Source: Pictodentalium vernedei (Eukaryota > Mollusca > Scaphopoda > Dentaliida > Dentaliidae). From it: a DNA stretch of 64,000 nucleotides. The stretch covers positions 449,500,287 to 449,564,286 of the forward strand of contig CM062296.1 in NCBI GenBank assembly GCA_031216915.1. The letters are read 5' to 3'. Positions 1 to 12,534 of this stretch are shown piece by piece. The notes below the pieces were generated by a model. It made no database searches. It was not told where the DNA came from and saw only the letters and a program-made list of their open reading frames with translations. The first letter of the stretch is position 1, and each line of letters starts with the position of its first letter. The position numbers and the translations under genes were made by a program.

Positions 1-316
1 TCGGCCCACCACCAGGGCCGAATCTTCCTGGCCGAATCTTCCCAGGGCTGATTATTCCCTGACCCCATGAGAACCTGTGCATGTGCTTTTATACTTCTGG
101 TGGGACTATTTTTACCAGGCTTATGCGCCTTTACAACTTAGAATAATTTGCTCTTCAGTCTGAATTTTGTCTGGAGATTTTCTTGGACAAATTTTTACAA
201 AACTTGGTGTGCATGTTCACCACCATGTAAACCTGTGCACCTGCGATTATAGATCCGGTCGGACTATTTTTGCCAGAGTTATGCCCCTTTTCGATTTAAA
301 ATAATTTAACACATTG
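1..316. repeat. Satellite-like array, left part
   Basis: Copies of a unit of roughly 150-180 bp sharing the phrases 'gcgattatag', 'cggactatttttgccag' and 'gttatgcccctttt' occur at about 60-130 and 210-300, and again at 2950-3440. The array is interrupted between 316 and 2947 by the composite element. ORFs here are incidental open frames of the repeat. Confidence 0.6.
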
Positions 317-2946
317 GGTCTCGTTTCCTATTAAAAGGTCATTTCCGAGGTTATTGGATATCCTCAGCCAAATGACTATTTTGAGCTATAGTTTTAGTTT
401 ATGGTGGTGTGGATTTAGTAAATAATTCTCTTTAATGGTGATATGGCCAAAATAATCTGTTGATGGTCTTGATTCAAACTGTGTATTGTCAAGTGCATTT
501 CAATTGGGGGTCAAGGTCACATGGAAGTGTTAAATGACAAACCCAGACCTGTTTGGGACCTGACAATTTGCAGTTTACAAATGGGACAACTTTTGGGTAA
601 ATTTGCTTTGAGAAAGCCTTCTGAAAAAATGAATAAGAAACCCATATGTTTTTTATTTGTCAGAATGATCATGTTATGCTGTAAAATCCTCAGTGGAGGA
701 ATGAGGAATTCCTATAACACAGTTTTATCACTATCGATGCACAAAAATTGGAGATTTATCCCCAAAATGAGAAAATTTTGACCATTTTGAGCCATTTTTT
801 TTGCCATCAACTGTGTCATTCGGCTGAGTGTATTTGAGTGATATTGTAAGATTTTTGTTGTGTACAGTTGTCTCTAGAAAGGGCCATATTCAGAGCTTCC
901 AGAAACTATACACATTGTGAGTATTGTGAATAGGGGAGGTAATTTAAATGCGAAATATCCTCGGCCGTATTGATCAGAAGCTGAACATTTCTTGAAAAGC
1001 TGACATTTTCACCTGAATAACTGTAACGAGACCTTAAGTAGAAAACAGTGTTTGCTTTCATTGCAATTTCTGGCCTCCAATCTCCATAGCAACCAACTGT
1101 ATTAGTGGGAATATGTTGTAGGATAAGTAAAAGAAATATTAAAGCATATTTTTCTTTTTTCAGTGGTACCCTGTACAGACATAATTTCCTGGAAAGTTCT
1201 CCCTCTTGAGGTATTTTAAGTCCAGTAATGGTGTTATCAAGAGAATTATGTAGGTTTTTCAACACAATTTTATTTGAAAATGCTGTTTACTGGTACAGTC
1301 ATATGGAGAACTCTTTCTAAGAACTTTCCAGGGAATTATCAGAGTGTAGTCTGATTAGTAGAGATAATTTGGGACTGAATATTCTTAATCGTTACATTTA
1401 CACAGCTCTTTTCAAATAGCACATACTTCAAATGTCAGTCTTTTGGATCAGGTCAGGAACTGAAATGGGTCTATTTTTAACCCTTTAGCAAACACAATGT
1501 GTGCTATGCAGAAAAATGTGGTTACAAGAGATCTGTAGGATTTTTTCTTTTATGATTACATTATATTATAATTGATAGAATCAGTGAAATATGCTTAGCC
1601 AAATGAGGAAAGTGAATTGAGAATGCTGTGGAAAAGAGTGGGTGGGTGGGCACTGAAATATGCATTTTGAGGGAGGATGCAGTTTACAAATGAATGTAAT
1701 TTCTGGGTTTTTCTTAATTTTATCAGTTAATGTGTGATCCTGATGTAGCATTTGGTGCTGAAAGTGACTGTGCACATCAAAAATAAATCATCCATCACCA
1801 TTGGTTTAGTCTGATCATTGGCCAATATACCAACACAGCTGCCATGATAGCTATTGCCCATGGTGTTACAGCTGTGCATCCATCTAAATTGAAATCTAAC
1901 TTCCTTCTCTCGGGTTAAAGCATACTGCCTTGGTAGAATAGGGGAACCACTGGTGTTACATGCTTTCATCTAAGGCAAAATTTACTCTACAGAGCTTTTA
2001 TCAGAGTCAGAAATGTGAAGAACAGGCCTTCTCTCACTGAACATTACTGCGTAAAAAAAACGTAAAGAAACTGGCTGTCAGAGTGCTCGGTCTCCCGCTA
2101 TCCATGGGGCTTAAGGGCACTAAGTTAACAATTTTTTCATATGTGCCATACATCATTTTTCTCAGAATTAAATACAGATGCACATTTACTGTTTCTGAGA
2201 GTGTGAAGAATTTTTTATTTTTCACTCAAGGTCTCGTTTCCTATTAAAAGGTCATTTCCGAGGTTATTGGATATCCTCAGCCAAATGACTATTTTGAGCT
2301 ATAGTTTTAGTTTATGGTGGTGTGGATTTAGTAAATAATTCTCTTTAATGGTGATATGGCCAAAATAATCTGTTGATGGTCTTGATTCAAACTGTGTATT
2401 GTCAAGTGCATTTCAATTGGGGGTCAAGGTCACATGGAAGTGTTAAATGACAAACCCAGACCTGTTTGGGACCTGACAATTTGCAGTTTACAAATGGGAC
2501 AACTTTTGGGTAAATTTGCTTTGAGAAAGCCTTCTGAAAAAATGAATAAGAAACCCATATGTTTTTTATTTGTCAGAATGATCATGTTATGCTGTAAAAT
2601 CCTCAGTGGAGGAATGAGGAATTCCTATAACACAGTTTTATCACTATCGATGCACAAAAATTGGAGATTTATCCCCAAAATGAGAAAAGTTTGACCATTT
2701 TGAGCCATTTTTTTTGCCATCAACTGTGTCATTCGGCTGAGTGTATTTGAGTGATATTGTAAGATTTTTGTTGTGTACAGTTGTCTCTAGAAAGGGCCAT
2801 ATTCAGAGCTTCCAGAAACTATACACATTGTGAGTATTGTGAATAGGGGAGGTAATTTAAATGCGAAATATCCTCGGCCGTATTGATCAGAAGCTGAACA
2901 TTTCTTGAAAAGCTGACATTTTCACCTGAATAACTGTAACGAGACC
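317..2946. mobile_element. A-B-A composite element (717-bp direct repeats around a 1196-bp core)
   Basis: Two nearly identical 717-bp repeats (A1 317-1033, A2 2230-2946) in direct orientation enclose a core (B1 1034-2229). Each A starts GGTCTCGTT and ends AACGAGACC, so A carries its own 9-bp inverted ends. The whole unit is flanked by TTG (314-316) and TTG (2947-2949), a probable 3-bp target duplication, and it splits a satellite array. The plan resembles an LTR element, but the ends are not TG/CA and no gag or pol is present. Alternatives are a composite of two MITE-like A copies carrying B, or a non-autonomous LTR-like element. I see no convincing gene in it; ORFs of 60-120 codons recur only because the DNA recurs. 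Confidence 0.7.
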
Positions 2947-2949
2947 TTG

Positions 2950-3650
2950 GTCGAACTTTGTCAGATTTCCACGGAGATTTATAGACTCATTCTTTCGAAA
3001 CTTGTTATGCATAATTACCACCATGGAAACCCTCGCACCTGCGATTATAGTTCTTGTCGGACTATTTTTTTTTATAGAGTTATGCTCCTTTTCGACTTCG
3101 AATAATCTGCCGCATAAATCTGAATTTTGTCCGGAAGGGTTTCTAAGAGTTTTTGGATCGATTCTTTCGAAACTTGGTGTGCTAATCGGAGAGACTGGGA
3201 AGAATGGGGCAAGGGATGTCACCAAGCAGTTCGTCTCCGAGTGTTGGGAGGAGAGAAGAAGCGTGGGAATAGAGAGGCAGTTGGGAGTTAAGGGGTAACC
3301 AAGACCTTCTCATACGAGAACCGCGACAAACCAGCGGCCGACTAAAGTGCTATTATTATGTTCACCACCATAGGAACCTGTGCACCTGTGATTATAATTT
3401 CGATCGGACTATACTTTCCAGGGTTATGCCTCATTTCGACTTTCGAAAATTTTAAATTTTTGTCAACATTTCGGTTCTTGGACAATAGCTTTTGTTTGGA
3501 TTTATCGATCGGCACCAAATATGGTTTGTGTCTCCGTTATACTAAAATACAAGTTCAGCTCTGTCCAATGTTATTGGGCGGCCCATGCATCAAAGTTGTA
3601 GTTAATTTTAAAAAGCCAACCGGGCGTATTATGCAATGCTAGGTGGTGCT
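2950..3650. repeat. Satellite-like array, right part
   Basis: Further copies of the unit seen at 1-316, with 'ttatgcataattaccaccatggaaacc' at about 3005 and 'atgttcaccaccataggaacctg' at about 3358. The region directly continues the array interrupted by the composite element. Open frames of 94-98 codons overlap the repeat unit and are not supported as genes. Confidence 0.55.
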
Positions 3651-6380
3651 CTTGTTCTACTTGTAATTCCTCAGTGCAGCGACTCTCAAGAGTCGAGGAT
3701 TTTGCTCCTCATGTAATTTTCAGAATCTTACCCCACCCTGCCGAACCGTGGTCGGCCTGCTGCGTCTTGGGGGGCCCCTAATGTGTTGTGGCCACGAGCC
3801 CCACACCATCCGGCCACCACTGTGTTCATTGTGTTAAGTTCATATGTAAATCATCGTCCTTGTCCTTAAAAAGTCCTTAAGTATGTACAGATGTGAATTA
3901 AGGACTCTGACTGAAATCGCACACTGAATTGAGGACTAGGTCTCCAGTTTATTATACTTATTCTGATAGTCTGCGTTACGTACATTTAACTGTATCAAAC
4001 TAACATCCAAAAAGTTTTGTCGAGGATTTTTTTTTAAATAAAGGGAAAACCCATTTTATTTCTGTTTTTGTTTGTTTAAACAAGGAAAAACGCATTTGAT
4101 GAACATAATTTTTAACAAAACCTCGTTACGAATGTAATGGAACGGTTCGATCTGGGGACAATGGGGCGGCCCGACGGGTGGGGGCCATCGTGGTTTCTGT
4201 GGGACACAAACGCGCAGGTGGGGGGGATTTGGGGGTACTAACCCCATTCTATCCTACTTCCCAGGTAAAAAATAGAGCAATGGCGGTCGACGGCTTCCAA
4301 TGGCTCGGTTTGCTGGGTGGGTGGGGGATTGGGTGGAAGAGGACTGTGCTGGGCCAAGTTAGGGAGGGAATGGTAGGGCTTCTTGGTTAGGTCTTTCGGA
4401 TAGGACTCCAGGTATTGTCAGTTGAGAAAAAAAAATTTTTATATTGACTAGTGGAGTTGTAGGATTCAAGATGTGATATATCTGCAGATCATGGTGTTGT
4501 CCAGATGCACATTGCCGAATGATCACTACCACTCCACCCTCACCACTACCTTCGCTCTGTCTCTGTAGTTAATTATTAATTTTATTTTTTACTGTAAAAT
4601 ACACAGCTTATGACACTCAATGGAACCAGATACCTTCCGATGAGGTATCATAATTTTCGAATGGAAGCAAAAGATTAGAAAGGAAGGCCGAACGATTTTG
4701 AATAACCCCGAGCCGATTTGGCGATCCTTTGAGTAAAGGGTTAAACGAGGGTATGGGCGACCGACCATAGATTGATCTCATGGAAGCCACACATCGTGAT
4801 GTAACCTCCACTTAAGATACCCTGAGGCACTCCCCTCCGATATGACGGCCATTGGTAACATGTCATGGCACGATAGCAGTTAGATATTTTTTGTTTCGCT
4901 TATGAGCCTGAGGATTTTTATATATTTCGCATTCCAACAAATGAAGTACTATTTATTTATTTATTGGTGTTTAAGGTTACATACTTATGCACAATGGCTA
5001 ATCGTGTCCTCAACAGTTTTACGGGTGGAGGAACCCGGAGAGAACCACCGAGCATCGACGAGCAACTGTCGTCTCCCCAACACTCTAACTCCGTTCAAGC
5101 AGTGTTGCAGCGGTTGAAGACGTGCACCATCGACGTGCAGTACGCCTCAGTACACGGCGTCATCGTGCCCCCATGTAGACAACAAATGAAGTATAAGAAA
5201 ACTCGGAAAAGCAATGGCAATTCAACAGAAAAACCTGGGTCGAAATAGAGTTAGAGTCCAAGTCCTTAATTCAGTGTGTGATTTCACTCCGAGTCCTCAA
5301 TTCACAGACACCCCTTAAATAGTGCAAGTCTCCTGCGCAGCCCACTAGGTATTCGGTTCCGCTCCACAATTTTCCAGGCACTTCCAAAAATGACATGCCA
5401 TACACTCTCTTCAAATGCAAATATTTTGTAACTTAGTTATCTAGCCCATAACATGTATTACATTTCACAAATCCACAAAAAACATATAGCACTATCCGAC
5501 TGAGTAGAAATAAACTATCTGAATGTGGTGGAATAATTTATTGTCAAAGGCAAGACTTCAACCTGTAAAATTGCATGAAAAAATGCCGAAGCCAGTCATT
5601 TTCAGCTACCCAGCAGCCTCAAAAGCACAATTTCCCCAACATCCCCACCTACCTACCCCTGGAGCACAGCATCCCCTGTTTCTAAAATGCAAATTGTTTA
5701 GCTCACCCGACTTTCAGTCAGGGGAGCTCCAGTGATCACTCACCGTCCGTCGTCCATGAACATGGTGTTTGCGTCTTCTCCTCCCAAACTGCTGAACCAA
5801 TTTAATTGTTATTTGAGATAATAGTTTGTTATGACATCGCATTTTGAGTTTGTTCAAATCAAGTTGCCTCGCCCCTCGGTAGGGCCACGCCCAAATAGTG
5901 TGTTTAATCTTGAAAATTCTCATGAACCAGTTGTAGCAGAGACTTGATATTTGGTGTGCAGCTTCCCTTTGAGGTGTAGACTCAGATTTGTTTAAGAGAC
6001 GTTCGAGGAGCTATATTTGCCTTCGTTATGGGAGGGGAAAGAATTTTCGCCCCACCCAAAATTTCTGTTTTCCAAACCGAGAGGCAGATTTAAACCAAAT
6101 TTGATATGAGGGCTTATTGGGTCATAAGTACTTAATTTATGCCCCCAAAATTTTCCCTGTCGCCCCATGGGAACCACAGGAGCTAAAAATAGAAAACAAT
6201 TAAAACGCCCATATCTCCAAAAGTACACGGCACTGAGAATTCTTATTTGGTGTGAAGCTTCCTTAGGACCAACAGAATGGAATGGTAAAAAAAATGCTAT
6301 CGGTTTTATCATGGGAAACTTTGAAAATGTGCAAAGTCAGCATTTTTTTAACACTGTGGGTAATGGGAAAAACATTTAAG
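3651..6380. other. Mostly featureless, with repeat fragments
   Basis: I see no convincing gene. A stretch at about 3890-3940 is repeated in inverted orientation at about 5250-5305 (aattaaggact...cacactgaattgagg), possibly the ends of a decayed 1.4-kb element. About 4935-5190 is a fragment of the dispersed repeat also found at 30551-30860 (shared phrases: acgggtggagga, cggagagaaccaccgagca, catcgtgcccccatgtag). Confidence 0.4.
4935..5190 (+). repeat. Fragment of dispersed host repeat (same family as 30551-30860)
   Basis: It begins in an atttattt-rich stretch, then shows 'tttacgggtggagga', 'cccggagagaaccaccgagca', 'gacgagcaactgt' and 'catcgtgcccccatgtag' in the same order as the copy at 30551-30860. 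It is probably a SINE-like or other non-autonomous family. The overlapping 71- and 94-codon ORFs are by-products of the repeat. Confidence 0.6.
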
Positions 6381-7995
6381 ACCACTTTTCTCCCAAACCA
6401 CTGCTCCAAAAGCTTTCAATTTCCTCATGTAGCATATTTGGAAGATTGTTTCACATGTTTATTGAAATCAAATCCCTGGGTCCATATTTGGGCTCTCTAT
6501 GGGAGCCCAAATGTTTAAATTAGTGCAGTATGAGGAATATTCTTTAAAAATCTTCTTCAGATCTACCAATCAGAATCTTTTGATATTTGGTATGCAGCAT
6601 GCTTGGGGGGGGGGGGGGGGGGGGGAGAGATTCCCGTTGTTCAAGCCAAGTCCCTAGGTTCATATTTGGGCTCACTGTTGGAGCCCGAATTATAACTTAG
6701 TTCAATATGAGGAATTTTTCTTTAAAAATCTTCTTCAGATCCAACAGTCGGAATGTTTTGATATTTGGTATGCAGCATCCTTAGGGGTGAGATTCAAGTT
6801 TGTTCAAGCCATGTCCCTAGGTTCATATTTGGGCTCACTGTGGGAGCCCGAATTAAAACTTAGTTCAATATGAGGAATTTTTCTTTAAAACTCTTCTTCA
6901 GATCCAGCAGTCCGAATGTTTTGATATTTGGTATGCAGCATCCTTAGGGGGTTGATATTCAAGTTTGTTGAAGCCAAGTCCCTTGGTTCATATCTGGGCT
7001 TCTTGTGGGAGCTCGAATTATAACTTAGTTCAATATGAGGAATTTTTTTTTAAAAAGTCGTCTTCTTCAGATCCAACAGTTGGAATGTTTTGATATTTGG
7101 TATGCAGCATCCTTAGGGGGTGAGATTCAAGTTTGTTCAAGCCATGTCCCCAGGTTCATATTTGGGCTCACTGTGGGAGCCCGAATTAAAACTTAGTTCA
7201 ATATGAGGAATTTTTCTTTAAAAATCTTCTTCAGATCCAGCAGTCTGAATGTTTTGATATTTGGTATGCAGCATCCTTAGGGGGTTGATATTCAAGTTTG
7301 TTGAAGCCAAGTCCCTTGGTTCATATTTGGGCTCACTGTTGGAGCCCGAATTAAAACTTAGTTCAATATGAGGAATTTTTCTTTACAAATCTTCTTCAGA
7401 TTCAGCAGTCGGAATGTTTTGATATTTGGCAGCATCCTTGGAGGGGGGGGGGGGGGATTCAAGTTTGTTCAAGCCAAGTCCCTGGGTTCATATTTGGGCT
7501 CACTGTGGGAGACCGAATTATAACTTAGTTCAAAATGAGGAATTTTTTCTTTAAAAATCTTCTTCAGATCTAGCAGTCAGAATGCTTTGATATTTGGTAT
7601 GCAGCATCTTTAGGGTGGTAAGATTCAAATTTGTTCAAGCCAAGTCCCTGGGTTGATATTTGGGTTCCCTATGGGAGCCCGAATTATAACTTAGTTCAAT
7701 ATGAGGAATATGCTTCAAAAATCTTCTTCTTCACATCCACCAGACAGAATATTTTGATATTTGGTATACAGCATCCCGCTGGAGGTAAGATTCAAGTTTG
7801 TTCAAGCCAAATCCCTGGGTTCATATTTGGGATCCTTGTGGGAGCCCGAATTATTACTTAGTTCAATATGAGGAATATTCTTTAAAAATCTTTCTTTTAG
7901 ATCCACTGGTCAGAATCTTTGGATATTTGGTATAAGCTTTTCTTAGGAGGGGCAGCAACTTGTTGAAATCAATTCCCTGGGTTGATACGTAGGCT
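6380..7995. repeat. Tandem array, about 166-bp unit, about 9 copies
   Basis: The phrase 'gatatttggtatgcagcat' recurs near 6578, 6758, 6921, 7090, 7257, 7421 (shortened), 7588, 7757 and 7919. Each copy also holds 'gggctcactgtgggagcccgaatt' and 'caatatgaggaatttttctttaaaaatcttcttcaga'. Spacing is about 160-180 bp. Two copies contain poly(G) expansions at 6606-6625 and 7443-7456. No coding role is apparent. Confidence 0.85.
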
Positions 7996-8107
7996 ACCAT
8001 GTCAGGTGAGTGCCCTCGGGCCATCTGAGGCCTCTTGCTTTAATATGTCTCTGTTTCGTTTTTTAGTTACATGTCTGGTAACAAACCAATACAGCGGAAC
8101 CTTCACC

Positions 8108-8400
8108 CAGAGGTCTGCTATCAGCTTCGGCCATTTTAAAATGGCGGACCAAATAGAGTAGAAGAAAGACGTTTTTCGGTGAGGAGTAGAAATTGTGCTG
8201 TTGTGTACGTTAAAACGCCTCGATCTTTCCCATTTCTGTCCCAATCATTTTTCTAGAGACTGTGTGATCGACTTGAACAAAAATGAGCGCATGTCACCAC
8301 CAAACAGCAGCTTTCGGGGTGTTTTAATGCGCCAGAGTCACGTCGATTATTCATGTTTTGACCTCAAATGTTTATTTCTAAGCATCATAATATAGTGTAT
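8108..8400. repeat. Diverged duplicate, copy 1 (copy 2 at 8946-9260)
   Basis: The segment from 'agaggtctgctatcagcttcggccattttaaaatggcgg' to 'cgattattcatgttttgacctcaaatgtttatttct' recurs at 8946-9260 with scattered differences. Both sit near copies of 'cagcccactaggtattc' (8924, and also 5340). It is probably a pair of copies of one non-autonomous repeat. Confidence 0.7.
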
Positions 8401-8945
8401 CGTAAAGTACGCCCGATACCCGTCATTTTAACACCAACCACAGTACTGTGCTGCAATTAGTTCAAAAGTTACAGCTGATTTTATCTTTTCGACCCCCCCC
8501 CCCCCCCCGGAGTAAGCCTCACCCACGGGCGATGGATTGACGTATGGGACATCGCGTACAACGTGATGCGGTATGGCGAAAGGACACAATTTCTCACTAT
8601 AAATTAAATAAGTTATAAGTATCGACAATGATGAATGAAAATCCCGGTCCAGTTCCCAATTACAGGTAACAGGATTTTCAAATGTTTATTTCCAAACTCC
8701 AGGTGCGGTATCACGTCCTCACATGACGTATCTGAAAATAAGGTCCATGGCTGTTATAGTTATACCAACTGCACCCCTTGGTCACGCTTGTTTTAAAATG
8801 CTGCAGGTAATTCCCCCCTCCCATCCAACCCATTGCCCACACACCCGTAGAGTATAAGTTTACAAAACGCGCTGCCATTTATTCTCCCAAGTTGAAAGAA
8901 AACATGCTATAGTCTCCTGTGCAGCCCACTAGGTATTCACCAAGA

Positions 8946-9260
8946 GGTCTGCTATCAGCTTCAGCCATTTTAAAATGGCGGCGCAAATAGAGTAGAAGAA
9001 AAGCGTTTCTTGGAAGGGATGAAAAATTGTGCTGTTGTGTACGTTAAAAGGCTCAGATCTTGCCCATTTTCATCGGAATCTTTTCCCGAGATATTTTCTG
9101 ATCGATTTGAACAAAAATGAGAGCATATTACCACCAAACAACAGTATTCGGCGCGTTTTAATGTCAGGGAGCCACGTCGATTATTCATGTTTTGATCTCA
9201 AATGTTTATTTCTGAGCTGGGCATAGCATCCCAACATAGTGTATCATAAACTACGCCCGA
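8946..9260. repeat. Diverged duplicate, copy 2
   Basis: Second copy of the repeat at 8108-8400, in the same orientation. The intervening 8401-8945 contains a poly(C) tract (about 8495-8508) and no supported gene. Confidence 0.7.
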
Positions 9261-9601
9261 TAGCCGTCACTGAACAGCTGATGCCACCTCATCTACAAAA
9301 ACGCAGGACAATCTTGTGGAAAAACAGCAGCTGCCGCTGGCATGACCTCGCGAATTGTTTGAAATCGGACAAACTGCTGATCTTATTAATTCTGGGGGAA
9401 TTAGTGTACTGATTACCAATATTACATCGGATTGAATTAAATCGGAGGTCGGAGGTTGTCTTATTGTTGGTGATGCAGTAGATCAAAGTGTTCTAATTTC
9501 ATGAAGTCTAGAACGTTTTAAAGTAAATTCTAAATTATTGAATAAAGAAAGTTCGAAATTTAGACAGAACCTCAAGAGGAAAGCTACATGCAAGATTGTG
9601 A

Positions 9602-9865
9602 AAAAATAGAAAAGCTGTCAGAGGGCCTCTTCTGAAATGTCATTTCAAAAAAGAAATTGATAATGCGCTAAAAAGTAAGGTATTCCATCGGAAATTCTCT
9701 CTGGGCATCCCCGATTCTGTGGTTGATCAGTGTGTGTTTCCTGGTTTGTCATCCACAAAAAGAAGTGCTATTTATGAATACAATGATTATTCTCTACATC
9801 AGTTAGATAGGTTTCTAGGTTCACGCTGGGATATATCAGATAATGAAAAAAAGTCGCTTTTGTAA
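9602..9865 (+). pseudogene. Coding remnant, family unrecognised
   Basis: An 87-codon open frame without an initiating Met, preceded by an in-frame stop at 9599 and closed by taa at 9863. The translation is protein-like in composition (for example an IPDSVVDQCVFPGLSS stretch). The sequence on both sides continues to look like decayed coding sequence broken by stops. I do not recognise the family. It may be a piece of a transposon ORF, or chance. Confidence 0.25.
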
Positions 9866-10917
9866 CCGAAATGCAGGTGAGGATCTCAAAAGACTACATG
9901 TTGGTTGATTCCATCAAAACTGCGATTTTCCAAGGCAGCGTGCAATGTATTATGGATGAACATTTTTGAGTGCAATTGAAAAATTATATTGAGATTGGCA
10001 TTGACGAGGAAAACCAGTCAGAGCAGGAACAAGATGATTAGATGATTTAGCATTTCAGCTGTATTGCTAAAATGCGTAGATGGCTATATCTTCCCTGCCC
10101 ATCAGTGCACAATCTACACACTTTCTTACTGCTTTTTGTAAGAACGTGTGAATTGTGTACTGATGTGTGGGTAGATGTAGCCCTCTACGCCTTTTACCAA
10201 TACACACCCTGAATGTTTTTACATAGACACGCAATACATTGTATGTGGGGTTGCCGGTAATTTCAGATCACTTTACAAGTTTTTTTGTTTAATATAACAG
10301 TGATTCTGAACATAATTTAATCTTGAATCCACTGTAATGGGAGGAAAATGGGATGGTGGGGAGCTTCAACAACTGCCTGCACCAGGTTGTGCATGTTTTC
10401 TCTAGAGTGGTTACTGACATTTAGGGTCAGTAAACATTCTTTTGAATACATACTTAACTCGCCAAAAATTCACCAGGTACAAGGCTTGCACGGTATCCTG
10501 TGTATCAGTTAAATTTTATTTTCATTTTAGTTTTTGTTGCATGTTCACGTCTGTGTCAAGTGTCTTTCCTTCCCCAGATAAACACCTCACTCTTTGTTTA
10601 AATAATGTACAGTACCGGTAGAAATATGTTGTACAGTACGGCCGCCGTGGATTGGTCACTTTCCACGGGTAATATTTCCACGGACCTAATTTTATTAGAT
10701 TCCAAACGCTAATTATAGGAATAATTATCAAAAAAATTAATTAATGTAGCACCGCGTACAACCATTAATTAAAATTTTGCCGATGATGTTTTTGCCTGGT
10801 AAACACATGCGTGGACATAAATGCCAACGCGTGGATTACGACTATTCCACGGCTGCTGTTCTGTATACTGTATATATTCTTTTTTTTTATTATTCAACCA
10901 ATATAAAAACCAGAGGG
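9866..10917. other. No supported feature
   Basis: AT-rich sequence with short open frames only. I see no domain, RNA gene or clear repeat apart from a homology-poor stretch leading into the iteron region that starts at 10918. Confidence 0.3.
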
Positions 10918-12100
10918 GTGTGTTCTCGCTTGACGTTGATCACACATTTCACTTACCGAATTCCGAATATGTGCTGTTTGAGGGATCTCACTGGGCTCGT
11001 AATCTAGAAGATAATTGTTTTTAAAATCGCTATTGTAGGAGATAATTGTTTTTTCAGTAATTCAATATAAAATTTAGTGGTGTGTTCTCGCTTGACGTTG
11101 ATCACACATTTTCCTTACCGGTTATGTGCTGTACTTGGAAGCTCATTGGGCTAGTCATAGTAACCATAGAAGATAATTGTTTTAAAAATAATTTAATAGA
11201 AATAAAATAAGAGTGTGTTCTCGCTTGACGTTGACCACACATTTTAGTAATCTACAATACCGATGGAAATAAGTTGTAGGATAAGCACAAGCGAGAACTT
11301 GCGAGAGAATTTCACATGGTTATGCTTATTTCAACTGCTATTGTGGGAGATAATTGTTTTTCAGTAATTCATATAAAATTTAGTGGTGTGTTCTCGCTTG
11401 ACGTTGATCACACATTTTCCTTACCGATTATGTGCACTCATTAGGTATCACGGAACTAAATATTTTCCCACAGACGACCATTGTAACGTTCAGGCAAAAA
11501 AAAATATGATCGCATCACTTTAACTTTGGCATTCAAATATCTTTGTCAAGTATAACCCTTCAGACAACTTTTTCTGATCCCAAAACAGGGGGTCATTCAA
11601 CAAATAAGAGAGAAAATTTAACAGCAAGGGAAGTACCGGTCACGTGCGCATATTTTCCAGGGAATTCCCCACAAAAACACACCAAATGTAAATTGTATTT
11701 TTTAAGTCCAAAAGTCATCAAATCACCCTCTTTTTTTATCTGGAATATTCATCAATAATGCAAGATGTCAATAGAATGCGTCAAACATTTATTGAAACAA
11801 TTTATTTTCCCCAAGGCAGTTTATTTTTAGAGATTGCATCACTTCCGAGTGCAATGCAACATTTCAAGGCGGGTATTTCTAATTCAAATATTTAGTTCAG
11901 TGATACCATTACGCTCACCATAGTAATATAGAAGATAATTGTTTTTAAACTAATTGAACAGAAATAAAATAATGATGTGTTCTCGATTGACATTGACGAC
12001 ACATTTTAGTACCGGTGGAAATCGCTTTTGTAGCAGATAGTTTTTCAGAAATTCAATATAAAATTTAGTGGTGTGTTCTCGCTTGACGTTGGTCACACAT
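10918..12100. repeat. Six iteron-like copies of a 30-bp motif
   Basis: The motif gtgtgttctcgcttgacgtt followed by gatcacaca recurs at 10918, 11080, 11213, 11387, 11975 (diverged) and 12070, all in the same orientation. It has short inverted ends, TGTG and CACA. Copies lie in a shared context with 'agataattgttttt' upstream and often 'tataaaatttagtg' directly before. A phrase from this region (ccgatggaaataagttgtagg at 11255) recurs inverted near 16795. This suggests a subterminal repeat block of a larger element covering about 10.5-17 kb, but boundaries are not established. Confidence 0.6.
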
Positions 12101-12534
12101 GTTCTGTACATAAGATGTAATATATGTTCTCTTTTTTATAGATTTATTTCTACATCGTGTTTATGACTTTATGGCTGTTTAGTATTGCCTTTGAAGGCAT
12201 CAGTGCTGAAAACAGCAGTGCTATTTTATTAAGTGCTAGAAATATACCCCCCCCCCCCCAATCTACGATGTAGTGCTTAATTCAAACATCAATAAGATAC
12301 GTTTTATTTTTGTCTGGAAAGAAACCTGAGATAGACGTCAATCTGTCACTCGCAGAGAGATTTTTGTACCCAATCACTCTCAGGTTTGAAAATCCAAACT
12401 TTATCAGACAAGACTTTCGATCTTGAGTGTGACAGAGTACCCAAAATCACCTTGTGGGTGCTGCAGCCTTGCACCAGGGTGAATCCAACCTCCTGTCCCG
12501 TCATGTTTATGATTGTTTTGACCACCACAAAAGT

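Noticed and set aside
521-2694. 86-residue ORF repeated at 521, 2434, 20961 and 22873
   Set aside because: It recurs only because the A repeat recurs; the frame has no domain and is broken in A3.
3002-3298. 98-residue ORF
   Set aside because: Lies in the satellite-like unit, with similar non-coding copies beside it.
6380-7995. Possible CRISPR or gene array
   Set aside because: Whole units of about 166 bp are alike, including the parts between the conserved phrases; this is ordinary satellite DNA.
10918-12100. Regularly recurring 30-bp motif as a CRISPR array
   Set aside because: Spacing varies from about 130 to 590 bp, spacers are related to one another, and the context is eukaryotic.
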